From contig NZ_JTJB01000057.1 of NCBI RefSeq assembly GCF_000794385.1, forward strand, positions 1-47,653: a stretch of 47,653 nucleotides of DNA, given 5' to 3'. The notes under the pieces were generated by a model, which searched no databases, was not told the DNA's origin, and saw only the letters and a list, made by a program, of their open reading frames with translations. This DNA is from Thermus sp. 2.9 (lineage in GTDB: Bacteria > Deinococcota > Deinococci > Deinococcales > Thermaceae). This document shows, one piece after another, positions 8,985 through 17,464 of the stretch (positions are counted from its first letter, which is position 1; each line of letters opens with the position of its first letter). Both the position numbers and the translations under genes were made by a program.

Positions 8985-9001
8985 AAAGCGACACTTCTGG
9001 G

Positions 9002-10309
9002 CTAACCCCCCGTCATGGTGCGGGGAAGCCAGGTGGCGAGCCCCGGGAAGGCCACCAGTAGGGCCACCATGAGGAGGAGGACGCCCATGAAGGGCAAGGC
9101 GTAGCGGGCGATCTGGAAGAGCTCCTCCCCGGTGAGGGACTGGAGGACGAAGAGGTTGAAGCCCACGGGAGGGGTGATCTGGGCCAGCTCCACCATGAGC
9201 ACCAGGTAGACGCCAAACCACAGGGGGTCCACCCCGATGGCCTTCACCACGGGGAGGATCACGCTGATGGTGAGGACCACGATGGAGATACCATCCAGGA
9301 AACACCCCAAGACGATGTACACCAGGCTGAGGAAGAAGATGAGGGCCAAGGGGCTGATCCCCGCCTCCACCGCCCAGGTGGCGAGGGCCCGGGGGATGCC
9401 GGTGAAGCCCATGGCCAGGGTGAGCACCCCTGCCCCCGCCAGGATGAGGCCGATCATGCTGGTGGTGCGCACCGCCCCCAGGAGGCTCTCCCAGAAGAGC
9501 GTGGGGGAGAGCTCGCGGTTTAGGGCGGCGAGGAGAAAGGCCCCCGCCACCCCGATGGCCGCCGCCTCCGTGGGGGTGGCCACGCCGAGGTAGATGGAGC
9601 CCAGGACCAGGAGGATGAGGAGGAGCACAGGGAGGACCCCAAGGAAGTCCCGAAGGGCCTCCCCCAGGGGCTTGACCGCCTCTTTTGGCAGCTCGTCCCG
9701 CCTGAGAAAGGCGAGGAAGGCCAGGAGGAGCATGAAGAGGAGGGTGAGGACCACCCCCGGCACCACCCCGGCCATGAAGAGCCGGGCCACCGACACCTCG
9801 GCCATGACCCCGTAGACGATCATGACGATGCTGGGGGGGATGAGGAAGCCCAAAGTACCCGCCCCGGCTAAGGAGCCCAGGGCCAGGGCCTTGGGGTAGC
9901 CCCGCCGTAGGAGCTCCGGCAGGGTGAAGCGGCCCACGGTGGCGGTGGTGGCGGCGGAGGAGCCGATCACGGCGGCGAAGAGGGCGCTCGCCACCACGTT
10001 CACGTGGAGAAGCCCCCCGGGAAGCCGGGAGAGGAGGGGGGCGAGCCCCTGGAAGAGCCCCTGGGCCAGGCGGGAGCGGTAGAGGACCTCCCCGAGCCAC
10101 ACAAAAAGGGGCAAGGCGGCCAGGCTCCAGCCCGAGGTGGCGGTCCAGAGGGCCGTGGCCAGGTTGGGGCCCAGGGGGGCGGTGGTGTAGAGGGCCAGGG
10201 CCAAAAGGCCCACCAGAAGAAGGGCGAGGCCCACGTAGACCCCCAGGCCCAAGAGGGCGAAGAGGGCGAGGATGAGGACCAGGCTGGCCTCGAGGAGGTT
10301 CACCGCCAC
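9002..10309 (-). CDS. dctM: TRAP transporter large permease (DctM family)
   Basis: A 435-residue polytopic membrane protein, the usual DctM length. It has the family's long run of hydrophobic helices and conserved loops, including SSAATTATVG (about 118-127), the LIPPSIVMIVYG segment and ITPPVGFNLFV near the C-terminus. It forms the Na+-coupled transport channel of a tripartite ATP-independent periplasmic importer, together with the DctQ and DctP subunits encoded just upstream. Its start overlaps the DctQ gene end by 10 nt. It is the last gene of an eight-gene operon that also holds an ABC importer. The substrate is not deducible from sequence, though TRAP systems typically carry organic acids. 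Confidence 0.93.
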   Translation of the reverse strand: MAVNLLEASLVLILALFALLGLGVYVGLALLLVGLLALALYTTAPLGPNLATALWTATSGWSLAALPLFVWLGEVLYRSRLAQGLFQGLAPLLSRLPGGLLHVNVVASALFAAVIGSSAATTATVGRFTLPELLRRGYPKALALGSLAGAGTLGFLIPPSIVMIVYGVMAEVSVARLFMAGVVPGVVLTLLFMLLLAFLAFLRRDELPKEAVKPLGEALRDFLGVLPVLLLILLVLGSIYLGVATPTEAAAIGVAGAFLLAALNRELSPTLFWESLLGAVRTTSMIGLILAGAGVLTLAMGFTGIPRALATWAVEAGISPLALIFFLSLVYIVLGCFLDGISIVVLTISVILPVVKAIGVDPLWFGVYLVLMVELAQITPPVGFNLFVLQSLTGEELFQIARYALPFMGVLLLMVALLVAFPGLATWLPRTMTGG

Positions 10310-10761
10310 CCCCTTACCGTCCGCCCGAAGGCCTCCAGGAGGGCCAAGCTGAAGAAGCTAAGCCCCAGGGCGAGAAAGCTTTGCGGGATCCAAAGGGGGA
10401 GGGGCAGGAGCCCCGGGGCCAGGTCCCCGTAGCGGTGGCTTTCCAGCACCCGGGCCCAAGCGTGGTAGGTGGCGTAGAGGCTTCCCCCAAGGCCAAGGAG
10501 GAGGGAAAGCGCCTCGAGGGCCCTCCTCGGTCCCGGGGGAAGCCGCTTCGGGAGAAGCCCCACCCGGATGTGCCCCCCGGCCCGCAGGGTGGGGGCGAGG
10601 CCCAGGAAGATGAGCCCCGCCGTGGCGAAGCCGGCGAGCTCCAAGGCCGAGGGGACTACGAAGCCGAGAAAGCGCCCCACCACCTGGGCCAGGATGACGA
10701 GGAGGATGAAGAGGGCCATGAGGGCCGCCAGGACCTCGGCCAAGCGGAAGAGGAGGTTCAT
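10300..10761 (-). CDS. dctQ: TRAP transporter small permease (DctQ family)
   Basis: 153 residues with four hydrophobic helices, the DctQ pattern: a first helix from about residue 9 (LAALMALFILLVILAQVVG), then the characteristic segment ELAGFATAGLIFLGLAPTL. It links the DctM channel to the periplasmic binding protein. The start is set at the ATG whose bases overlap the TGA of the upstream binding-protein gene (ATGA); an in-frame extension further upstream lies inside that gene and looks non-coding. Confidence 0.88.
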   Translation of the reverse strand: MNLLFRLAEVLAALMALFILLVILAQVVGRFLGFVVPSALELAGFATAGLIFLGLAPTLRAGGHIRVGLLPKRLPPGPRRALEALSLLLGLGGSLYATYHAWARVLESHRYGDLAPGLLPLPLWIPQSFLALGLSFFSLALLEAFGRTVRGWR

Positions 10762-11714
10762 CGCCCCAAGTACTGGCGGTAGACCTTGATCCCCGTGGCC
10801 CCCGCCTGGCGTTGCCACTCCAAGACCATGGTCTGGCCCACCTTTTTGAGTTCGGTCAGGAGCTGAGGCGAAGGCTTCACCACCTGCATCCCCCGGCTCG
10901 CCAGGGTCTTTAGGGCCTTCTCCTCCTGCTCTTGGCTGAGCTGCCAGCCCCGCTCCTCCGCTCGCCTTGCCGCCTGTAAGAGGGCCTCGCGGTCATTCGG
11001 GGAGAGGCCCTCAAAGGCCCTGCGCCCGATCACCACCATGTTCTTGGGGATCCAGGCCTTCACGTCGTAGAAGTAGCGGGCGAAGTCCCAGGCCTGGCTG
11101 TCCACGCCGGTGACGGGGGAGGTGACCATGGCCTCCACGATCCCGGTGGCGAAGGCCTGGGGGATGTCCGCCGCCTCCACCTGCACCGGGGTCATGCCCA
11201 AAAGCTCCGCCAGCCGGGCGGTGGCGGGGTTGTAGGCGCGGAAGCGCATCCCTTTAAGGTCTTGGGCCGAGTTCACCGGGCGCTTGGTGTAAAGGCCCTG
11301 GGGCGGCCAGGGGACGGCGTAGAGGAAGACCACCCCCCGCTGGGCGAGCCACCGCTCCACCTCGGGGCGCTGGGCCTGGTAAAGCCGCCGCGCCTCTTCG
11401 TAGCTCGTGGCCACGAAGGGGATGGAGTCCAGGTTGAAGAGGGGGTTCTCGTTGGCCAAGAGGGACATGAGGACCTCCCCCAGCTGGACCTGCCCGTTGC
11501 GCACCGCCGGGAGGATCTGGGGGTGGGGGAAGAGGGACCCCCCGGGGTGGACGGTGACCTTGACCCGCCCCCCCGTGGCCTCCTCCACTTCCTTGGCGAA
11601 CTGGAGGATGTTCTGGGTGTGGAAGTTGGCCGGGGGATAGGGGGTGGCCATGTTCCAGGTCTGGGCCTGGACCGTGAGGGAAAGGGCTACCAGGGCGAAC
11701 AGCGCCTTTCGCAT
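10758..11714 (-). CDS. dctP: TRAP transporter periplasmic binding protein (DctP family)
   Basis: 318 residues with a short Sec signal peptide (MRKALFALVALSLTVQAQ) and the DctP fold. NMATPYPPANFHTQ begins the mature protein. GGSLFPHPQILPAVRNGQVQ is followed by the conserved GMRFRAYN with the carboxylate-binding Arg. It captures an extracytoplasmic substrate for DctQM. The start has a GGGAGGTGA ribosome site. It lies 22 nt after the ABC binding-protein gene, the only real gap within this operon, so translation here is not strictly coupled. Substrate unknown; the neighbouring cyclase suggests a carboxylate or an amide-derived acid. Confidence 0.9.
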   Translation of the reverse strand: MRKALFALVALSLTVQAQTWNMATPYPPANFHTQNILQFAKEVEEATGGRVKVTVHPGGSLFPHPQILPAVRNGQVQLGEVLMSLLANENPLFNLDSIPFVATSYEEARRLYQAQRPEVERWLAQRGVVFLYAVPWPPQGLYTKRPVNSAQDLKGMRFRAYNPATARLAELLGMTPVQVEAADIPQAFATGIVEAMVTSPVTGVDSQAWDFARYFYDVKAWIPKNMVVIGRRAFEGLSPNDREALLQAARRAEERGWQLSQEQEEKALKTLASRGMQVVKPSPQLLTELKKVGQTMVLEWQRQAGATGIKVYRQYLGR

Positions 11715-11736
11715 CGCTACTCACCTCCCTTCCTGT

Positions 11737-12726
11737 TCACCGCTTGGGCACCTGGTCCACGAAGGCGTTGGTGTAGGTGCGTTTGAGGTCTATCCGCGCC
11801 CGGGCTACGTTGGGGTCAAAGGCGGAGAGCACGGTGAGGGGCCTCAAGGGAGCGGTGTCGCTGAAGCGCCCCGTGGGGGAGAAGCTTTCCAGGGAGTTCC
11901 GAAGCACCTTCAGGTAGAGGGCCTTATCCCCCAGGAAGTACTCCTCGGGCAGGATGGCGGCGATTTCCTCGGGGGACTTGCCCTGCATCCAACGCAGGCC
12001 CCGCACCATGGCGTTCACCAGGCGCTGGGCCGTGTCGGGGTTCCGCTCCAGCCAGGCCCGGGTGGTGTAGAGGACCGCGGCCGGGTACTCCCCGCCCAGG
12101 ACCTCCCGGGTTCCCTTGGTGGTGCGGGTGTCCGCCAGAACCTTGATGAGGCCCCGCTCCTCCAGGAGGGTGATGGCGGGCTCCACGTTGGAGATGGCCT
12201 CCACCTGCTTGTTCTGCACGGCGGCCACCGCCTGCGCCCCCACGGACACCCCCACCACCGCCACGTCCGTGGGCTTAAGGCCGTTTTTGACCAGCAGGTA
12301 GTTGAGGAAGAAGTGGGTGGAGGAGCCGGGGGCGGTGACCCCCACCCGGCGCCCTTTGAGGTCGGCCACCGTCTTCACCTGGTCGGCCAGGTCGGTCCGC
12401 ACCCCGAGGACGATGGCGGGGTAGCGCCCCACCTCCACGAAGGCCACGATGTCCCGGCCCTGGGCCTGCATCTGAATCGTGTGGTCGTAGTAGCCCATGA
12501 CCACCTCCACGCTCCCCCCGATGAGGGCCTGAAGGGCCCGGGAGCCCGCTTGGAGGTCCTGGATCACCACGTCTAGGCCCTCGTCCTTGAAGTAGCCGAG
12601 GCGCTCCACCACGGTGAGGGGGAGGTAGACCACGGCGGTCTTGCCCCCCACCCCCAGGACCACCCGCTTCTGGGCAAGGCTGAAGGCCAAGAGCACCAAG
12701 AGCGTCCACACCCAAAACCGCTTCAT
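11737..12726 (-). CDS. NMT1/SsuA-type ABC transporter substrate-binding protein
   Basis: 329 residues with a Sec signal peptide (MKRFWVWTLLVLLAFSLAQ). The NMT1/SsuA/THI5 fold shows as LTVVERLGYFKDEGLDV near the N-terminus and DLKGRRVGVTAPGSSTHFFL mid-protein. Family members bind sulfonates, nitrate, pyrimidine precursors or aromatic acids, so the substrate is open. Its ATG overlaps the permease stop by 4 nt (ATGA). With the permease and ATPase encoded just upstream it makes a complete SsuABC/TauABC-like importer. Confidence 0.88.
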   Translation of the reverse strand: MKRFWVWTLLVLLAFSLAQKRVVLGVGGKTAVVYLPLTVVERLGYFKDEGLDVVIQDLQAGSRALQALIGGSVEVVMGYYDHTIQMQAQGRDIVAFVEVGRYPAIVLGVRTDLADQVKTVADLKGRRVGVTAPGSSTHFFLNYLLVKNGLKPTDVAVVGVSVGAQAVAAVQNKQVEAISNVEPAITLLEERGLIKVLADTRTTKGTREVLGGEYPAAVLYTTRAWLERNPDTAQRLVNAMVRGLRWMQGKSPEEIAAILPEEYFLGDKALYLKVLRNSLESFSPTGRFSDTAPLRPLTVLSAFDPNVARARIDLKRTYTNAFVDQVPKR

Positions 12727-13493
12727 CTTCCTCCTCCTTCCTTAGGGCGCCACACCAGGAGCCTGCGCTCCAGGGCGCCCACCAGGGCGTCCAGCGCCAG
12801 GACGAAGGCCATGAGGACCGCCATCCCGGCGAAGACCCCCGTGGTGTCAAAGACCCCTTCCGCCTGGGCGATGAGGTAGCCGAGCCCGGCGGCGCTCCCC
12901 AGGTACTCCCCCACCACCGCCCCGATGACGGCGAAGCCGATGGAGGTCCTTAGGGAGCTGAAGATCCAGCTCGCCGCCGCCGGCAGGTAGACGTGGGCCA
13001 GGAGGTGGCGGCGGCGCGCCCCGAGGAGGCGGGCGTTCTGCAGGACGATGGGGCTCACCTCCTTTACCCCTTGGTAGGTGTTGAAGAAGGCCACGAAGAA
13101 GACCAGGGTCACCCCCAGGGCCACCTTGGAGAGGAGGCCGAGGCCGAACCAGAGGGTGAAGATGGGGGCGAGGACCACCCGGGGGATGGCGTTCAGGGCC
13201 TTCACATAGGGGTCCAGCACCGCCGCCACGCCGGGGGCCAGGGCGAGCCAAAGCCCGAAGACCACCCCAAGGAGGGTGCCGATGGCGAAGGCCAGGAGCA
13301 TCTCCGCGGTGGTCACGTAAAGGTGGGGGTAGACCTCCCCGGTGGCGAACCAGCGCCAGACCCGTTTGGCGATCTCCGAGGGGACGGAGAAGAAGAAGGG
13401 GTCGATGCGGCCGGTCCTCGAGGCCCACTCCCAAAGGAGCAGGAAGCCCAAAAGGAGCCCCGCCTGCCAAAGCCTCGCCCTAAGCCCCGGCAT
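12723..13493 (-). CDS. ABC transporter permease (SsuC/TauC-like)
   Basis: 256 residues with about six membrane helices and the binding-protein-dependent permease EAA-type loop around NARLLGARRRHLLAHVYLP (residues about 155-173), which contacts the ATPase. The N-terminal pattern LLGFLLLWEWASRTGRIDPFFFSVP is typical of the nitrate/sulfonate/taurine permease group. The start overlaps the ATPase gene end by 14 nt, and its stop overlaps the binding-protein ATG, indicating coupled translation. Confidence 0.9.
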   Translation of the reverse strand: MPGLRARLWQAGLLLGFLLLWEWASRTGRIDPFFFSVPSEIAKRVWRWFATGEVYPHLYVTTAEMLLAFAIGTLLGVVFGLWLALAPGVAAVLDPYVKALNAIPRVVLAPIFTLWFGLGLLSKVALGVTLVFFVAFFNTYQGVKEVSPIVLQNARLLGARRRHLLAHVYLPAAASWIFSSLRTSIGFAVIGAVVGEYLGSAAGLGYLIAQAEGVFDTTGVFAGMAVLMAFVLALDALVGALERRLLVWRPKEGGGR

Positions 13494-14253
13494 GGGCCCG
13501 CATCACCTCCCCCCTGAGGAGCTCCCAGATCTCCCGGTGGAGCCGCAGGAACTCCGGGGTGAGCCGGACCTCCGCCACGTCCCGGGGCCGGGGGAGGGGA
13601 ATGGGAAACTCCCCGATGGGCCGGGAGCGGGGCCCGGCGGAAAGGACCACCACCCGATCGGAGAGGGCGATGGCCTCCTCGAGGTCGTGGGTGACGAAGA
13701 GCACCGTCTTGCGGTCCTCCTGCCATAGCCGCAGGAGCTCGTTTTCCATGAGCTGCCTGGTCTGCACGTCCAGGGCCGAGAAGGGCTCGTCCATGAGGAG
13801 GAGCTTGGGGCCGGCGATGAGGACCTGGGCTAACCCCACCCGTTTGCGCATCCCCCCCGAAAGCTGATGGGGAAAGTGGCGGGGGAAGCGCCCAAGCCCC
13901 ACCTTCTCCAGCCAGGCCATGGCCCGCCGCCGGGCCTCGGGCCAGGGGAGGCCGCGGAAGACCAGGGGAAGGGCCACGTTGTCCAGGGCGGTCTTCCAGG
14001 GCAGGATGGCGTCCTGCTGGAAGAGGTAGCCCGCCAGGGGGTTGAGGCCCTTGAGGGGCTTCCCCTCCAGGAGGACCTCCCCCCGGCTTGGGGCAAGGAG
14101 GCCCGCCGCCACGTTGAGGAGGGTGCTCTTGCCGCACCCCGTGGGTCCCACCAGGCTCACGAACTCCCCCGGGGCGAGGCGGAGGGTAACCCCCTCCACC
14201 GCCACGTAGTCCCCAAAGGCCACGGAAACCTGGCGGAACTCCAGCAGGCTCAT
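13480..14253 (-). CDS. ABC transporter ATPase (SsuB/TauB-like)
   Basis: 257 residues with a complete ABC ATPase motif set: Walker A GPTGCGKST (36-44), signature LSGGMRKRVGLAQ, Walker B LLLMDEPFSALD and switch His in FVTHDLEEA. It energises the SsuC-like permease encoded next to it. Its start overlaps the end of the AhpD-like gene by 4 nt (ATGA). Group membership (nitrate/sulfonate/bicarbonate type) follows from the neighbours and general sequence character. Confidence 0.93.
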   Translation of the reverse strand: MSLLEFRQVSVAFGDYVAVEGVTLRLAPGEFVSLVGPTGCGKSTLLNVAAGLLAPSRGEVLLEGKPLKGLNPLAGYLFQQDAILPWKTALDNVALPLVFRGLPWPEARRRAMAWLEKVGLGRFPRHFPHQLSGGMRKRVGLAQVLIAGPKLLLMDEPFSALDVQTRQLMENELLRLWQEDRKTVLFVTHDLEEAIALSDRVVVLSAGPRSRPIGEFPIPLPRPRDVAEVRLTPEFLRLHREIWELLRGEVMRAHAGA

Positions 14254-14798
14254 GGGTAGTACTCGGGGTTGGGCCGGATGCCCAGGGCGTTCAGGAGGCG
14301 GTTGGTGAAGTTGAACATGGCGGCCACCTCGGCGGCCTCGAGGATGGCCTCGTCCGAAAGCCCCGCCTCCCTTAAGGGCCTCAGGTCCTCCTCCGTCATC
14401 TCGTGGTGCCGATGGGTCACCTTCAGGGCGAAGTCCACCAGGGCCCGCATCCTGGGGGGAAGCTCCGCCCGGCGGGGATTGGCGGCCAGGACCTCGGAAA
14501 GCCGCCAGTCCCCCGTGAGGTCCTTGAGGTAGCGCTTGTGGCTCGCCACGCAGTACTCGCAGCGGTTCTCCCCGCTAATGGCGATGGCCATGGCCTCCCG
14601 CTCCTCCCGGGTGAGGAGGCCCTCTTCCCGCATGAGGGCGTGGTAGTAGCGGAACCAAAGGGGGAAGCGGGGGCTTAGGGCGAAGGCCCGGGCCACGTTG
14701 GGGACGAAGCCCGTCCGCTCCCGGAACTCCTGGAAAAGCGCCCGCACCGCTTCGGGGAGCTCCTCCTCCTCGGGCACCCGGAGCCAGGAGATCACCAT
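14250..14798 (-). CDS. carboxymuconolactone decarboxylase / AhpD-like protein
   Basis: 182 residues. The peroxidase-related AhpD motif is clear: EREAMAIAISGENRCEYCVA then SHKRYL, giving the CxxC-x3-H site. Its N-terminal segment (FVPNVARAFALSPRFPLWFRYYHALM) fits uncharacterised peroxidase-related CMD proteins. It could reduce a hydroperoxide or act as a thiol-dependent enzyme on the transported compound. It overlaps the cyclase gene by 7 nt upstream and the ATPase gene by 4 nt downstream, so it belongs to the transporter operon. No catalytic residue is missing. Confidence 0.85.
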   Translation of the reverse strand: MVISWLRVPEEEELPEAVRALFQEFRERTGFVPNVARAFALSPRFPLWFRYYHALMREEGLLTREEREAMAIAISGENRCEYCVASHKRYLKDLTGDWRLSEVLAANPRRAELPPRMRALVDFALKVTHRHHEMTEEDLRPLREAGLSDEAILEAAEVAAMFNFTNRLLNALGIRPNPEYYP

Positions 14799-15601
14799 AC
14801 CGCCACCGCCCGCACCGGGCCGCCGGAGGCCTTCTGGTGCTTGGGCCCGCCCACGAAGAGGAGGGCCCCGGCGGGGGGTACCTGGGCCAGGTTCGCCAGG
14901 TTTTCCAGCCCGTACTTCCCCGCTCCAAGAAGGGTGACGTGGGCCTTGAAGTCCTTGGAAGGGCCGTGGTCCAGGGAGAGGGTGTCCACCCCCACCCCCA
15001 CGATCTCCCGCTCCCGCACCAGGAACTCCGCCGCCTCGGGGGAGAAGCCGGGGAAGTGGAGGGTGCCGGAGGCGTCCTGGTTGAGGAAGGCCTTGGGGTT
15101 GCGCCAGCGGGCCTCCCAGCCCGAGTGCATGGCCACGAAGGCCCCCTTGGGCAGGCGGCCGTGCTGGCGCTCGTAGGCCAGGATGTCGTCCACGGTGACC
15201 TGGGCGTCAGGATCCTTGGCCGCCCGCTCGTGGATGTGGATCACCGCCAGGGGGGCGATGAGGCTGGCCACGGGGAGCTTCTCGGCGGTGAGGCCCCCTT
15301 CGGCGAAGTGGGCGGGGGCGTCCATGTGGGTGCCCGAGTGCTCCCAAAGGTCCAGGCGGTTCCCGTAGTAGCCGTTTTGCCGCACCGTAACCAGGGTGGT
15401 GATGCGCATGGGCTCGGCCCCGGGAAACAGGGGGATCTCCGGGGAGAGCTCGTGGGTGAGGTCCACCGCCTTGCTGAAGGCCTTGCCCTGGACCTCCGCC
15501 TGCGCCAAGGCCTTACCCGCCAAAAGCCCGAGGCCCATCCCCAGGAAAGCCCTGCGGGAAAGGGCGCGGGCCACCTCTTCCATCACCAAGGGCGCGCACA
15601 T
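14792..15601 (-). CDS. secreted cyclase-family hydrolase (kynurenine formamidase / isatin hydrolase-like)
   Basis: 269 residues. The N-terminus has a twin-arginine-type signal, SRRAFLGMGLGLLAGKALA (residues 15-33), predicting periplasmic location. The cyclase-family metal site HSGTHMDAPAHF is present, with VDLTHELSPEIPLFPG upstream, as in kynurenine formamidase and isatin hydrolases, which hydrolyse amide or lactam bonds through a bound metal. It is the first gene of an eight-gene operon with an ABC importer and a TRAP importer, so it may generate an acid in the periplasm that one of them takes up; that is inference. The ATG follows AAAGGAGG. Confidence 0.85.
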   Translation of the reverse strand: MCAPLVMEEVARALSRRAFLGMGLGLLAGKALAQAEVQGKAFSKAVDLTHELSPEIPLFPGAEPMRITTLVTVRQNGYYGNRLDLWEHSGTHMDAPAHFAEGGLTAEKLPVASLIAPLAVIHIHERAAKDPDAQVTVDDILAYERQHGRLPKGAFVAMHSGWEARWRNPKAFLNQDASGTLHFPGFSPEAAEFLVREREIVGVGVDTLSLDHGPSKDFKAHVTLLGAGKYGLENLANLAQVPPAGALLFVGGPKHQKASGGPVRAVAVW

Positions 15602-15812
15602 GCTGGCCTCCTTTCTTGCCGTATAAACTTACCACGGGGCGGCAAAGGTAGGCAAGGGCTTGCCGGCCTGTCCTTTACCCGCTTTCCCCGACCGAGCCTG
15701 GTGCAGTGCGGAATTCACCCCTATTCCATGACCACCTGAACCTTCGGGGGACCTCCGCATGCGTAAGGGTGGGCCCTCATGAAACCAACACCCTGCGCTC
15801 AGGAACGGGCGG

Positions 15813-15818
15813 TAGCAT
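15813..15818 (+). promoter_or_regulatory. TANNNT -10 box of a leaderless promoter
   Basis: TAGCAT lies 7 nt before the ATG at 15826, the spacing that starts a transcript at the start codon, as is common in Thermus and Deinococcus. No Shine-Dalgarno sequence lies before this ATG. This also supports 15826 as start instead of in-frame codons further upstream. The rest of the 224-bp divergent gap (15602-15825) holds the AAAGGAGG of the cyclase gene and an AT-rich TTTATAC on the minus strand that may be its -10. Confidence 0.4.
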
Positions 15819-15825
15819 AGAGCAA

Positions 15826-16782
15826 ATGGGGCGATGGGGGTTTCCCCAGGGGGGGTTTAGGCGGTGGGGACGGGGGGTCTTCTGGCTGACCTTGTTGCTC
15901 CTCGCCCTCGCCGCTTGTCGCGGGACGGGCGAGGCCCCTGAGCCTCCTGGAAGCCCACCTCCTGCGCCTGGTCCTGCGCCGAGCGTGCGTACTTGGATCT
16001 ACCAGCTCACGGGCTATCCGGCCTCGGGGCTCGCCGCCTTGGGAGCCGCAGCCGCCGACCTTTACGTGATTGACCTCACCAAGGACGGGGCGACGCCTTG
16101 GTCGGGCGATGATCTTGCCGCCCTCGAGGGAAAACCCGTCTTGGCCTACATGGAGATCGGGGGGATGGAAAACTACCGGCCGGAGTATTCGGTGGTCCAA
16201 AAGGATGCGCCCGATCTACTCCTGAACTCGGTGCCAGGCTGGAGTGGGGAGTGGTATGCCAAGTACTGGGACGAGCGCTGGTGGAACCTAGTGGTGCGGC
16301 CTAGGCTGGACAAGGCCTTTGCGGCGGGGTTTAAAGGGATCTACCTGGACCTGGTGGATGCCTACGAGGGGATCAGCCTAAATTTGGTCCCGGGAGAAAC
16401 CCGGGATAGCTTGGCGGCCAAGATGGTGGCCCTCCTGGGGCGGATCAGCCAGTATGTCAAGGCCAAAAGGCCCGACTTTTGGGTCTTTCCCCAAAACGCC
16501 CCGGAACTCAGGATGCGGCCGGGATATCTCTCGGCCATAGATGGGATTGGCCTCGAGGAGCTCTTCTTCTACGCCACCGACAAACCCTGTACGGACTCGG
16601 GTTGCCAAGAACGCCTCGCCCACGCCCGCGCCATCCGGGATGCGGGCAAGCTGGTTCTCACGGTGGACTACGCCACCCGGCCGGAAAACGTGCGGGCGGC
16701 GTGCGAGAAGTCCCGTGCGGAGAGGTTTGTGCCGTACGTGACCGTGGTGGACTTGGATCGGATTAGCCCCTTGTGTCCGTGA
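15826..16782 (+). CDS. GH114 endo-alpha-1,4-polygalactosaminidase-like lipoprotein
   Basis: About 318 residues. A lipoprotein signal (LLLLALAAC, lipobox LAAC) is followed by a Pro-rich linker and a TIM-barrel of the GH114/TM1410 family. Visible motifs are WIYQLTGYP, the acidic strand LAYMEIGGMENYRPEY, FKGIYLDLVDAYEG and LTVDYATRPENV. Family members cut alpha-1,4-linked galactosamine-containing polymers such as Pel or galactosaminogalactan. The gene is convergent with a second GH114-type gene and overlaps it by 20 bp at the 3' ends. The start is set at the ATG opening a canonical lipoprotein signal, with a leaderless-type -10 box just upstream. Confidence 0.82.
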   Translation: MGRWGFPQGGFRRWGRGVFWLTLLLLALAACRGTGEAPEPPGSPPPAPGPAPSVRTWIYQLTGYPASGLAALGAAAADLYVIDLTKDGATPWSGDDLAALEGKPVLAYMEIGGMENYRPEYSVVQKDAPDLLLNSVPGWSGEWYAKYWDERWWNLVVRPRLDKAFAAGFKGIYLDLVDAYEGISLNLVPGETRDSLAAKMVALLGRISQYVKAKRPDFWVFPQNAPELRMRPGYLSAIDGIGLEELFFYATDKPCTDSGCQERLAHARAIRDAGKLVLTVDYATRPENVRAACEKSRAERFVPYVTVVDLDRISPLCP

Positions 16783-17464
16783 GGCTCAAAAGGTACCGTT
16801 CCTGGGCGAGGACCGGCGTTAGCCCGTAGGCCAGGGCCCGCTTCCTTGCGAAGCGGGCGAGCCTAGGGTCTGGGGCGTAGTCTAGGCTGTACCGCTCCCA
16901 GGGGTATTGGGTAAGGACCAGGGCCCAGCGGGCGTTGGCGCGGAGGGCAGGCCGGGGAAGGGGCTTTCCGCCCCCTTCCCACGTGGTGGAGAAGGCTTCA
17001 AAGACGATGCCGTCCACGAGTTCCGCCAGGTGGGGCAGGAGGGCGAAGCCGCGGTTGGCGAGGAGGAAGCAGGGCCCCACCGCCCTGCGGATTTCCAAGA
17101 GAAGGCGTAGGGTGCCTTCCCGGTTCGTGGCCGCCCCTTGGTCCAGGGTGTCTAGGAAGAGGCCGCGAAAGCCTCGGGCCAAGTAAAGCAAGGCGCTTTC
17201 CACCACCTTGGCCACCCAGGCTGGGTGGGTGGGGTCCACGAGCCTCGTGTTCCAAAGGGGGTTCAGGCCCCGCTGCCAGGGCGCCTCGGGGCCCGGGTCC
17301 TCCCCGAGGCTCAGGTAGGCCAGGGGCTCGGTGGGGGCTAGGGCCGCTAGCTCCTCTGGGGTGTAGGCCCAAGGCTGCAGGACCACGCGGCGGAAGGCCC
17401 GAAGCTCGGCAAGCCTTCCTTGGCCGTAGTAAAAGGCGAGGGGCTTAAAGAAGGTAGACGCCAT
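16763..17464 (-). CDS. GH114/PelA-type glycoside hydrolase domain protein, cytosolic-looking
   Basis: 233 residues with no signal peptide. The GH114-like barrel shows as LAFYYGQGRLAELRAFRRVV, PLAYLSLGEDPG, FRGLFLDTLDQG, LANRGFALL and LVDGIVFEAFSTTWEG. It resembles the hydrolase domain of PelA and the MJ1477/TM1410 proteins. It is the last gene of the polysaccharide operon and overlaps the membrane-protein gene upstream by 20 nt. Lack of a signal is odd for an enzyme acting on an exported polymer; an export signal in a longer form is not available because the upstream gene overlaps. Confidence 0.75.
   Translation of the reverse strand: MASTFFKPLAFYYGQGRLAELRAFRRVVLQPWAYTPEELAALAPTEPLAYLSLGEDPGPEAPWQRGLNPLWNTRLVDPTHPAWVAKVVESALLYLARGFRGLFLDTLDQGAATNREGTLRLLLEIRRAVGPCFLLANRGFALLPHLAELVDGIVFEAFSTTWEGGGKPLPRPALRANARWALVLTQYPWERYSLDYAPDPRLARFARKRALAYGLTPVLAQERYLLSLTDTRG

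Noticed and set aside
8839-9001. Intrinsic terminator for the TRAP operon
   Set aside because: The hairpin at 8964-8984 has no following T-run on the minus strand.
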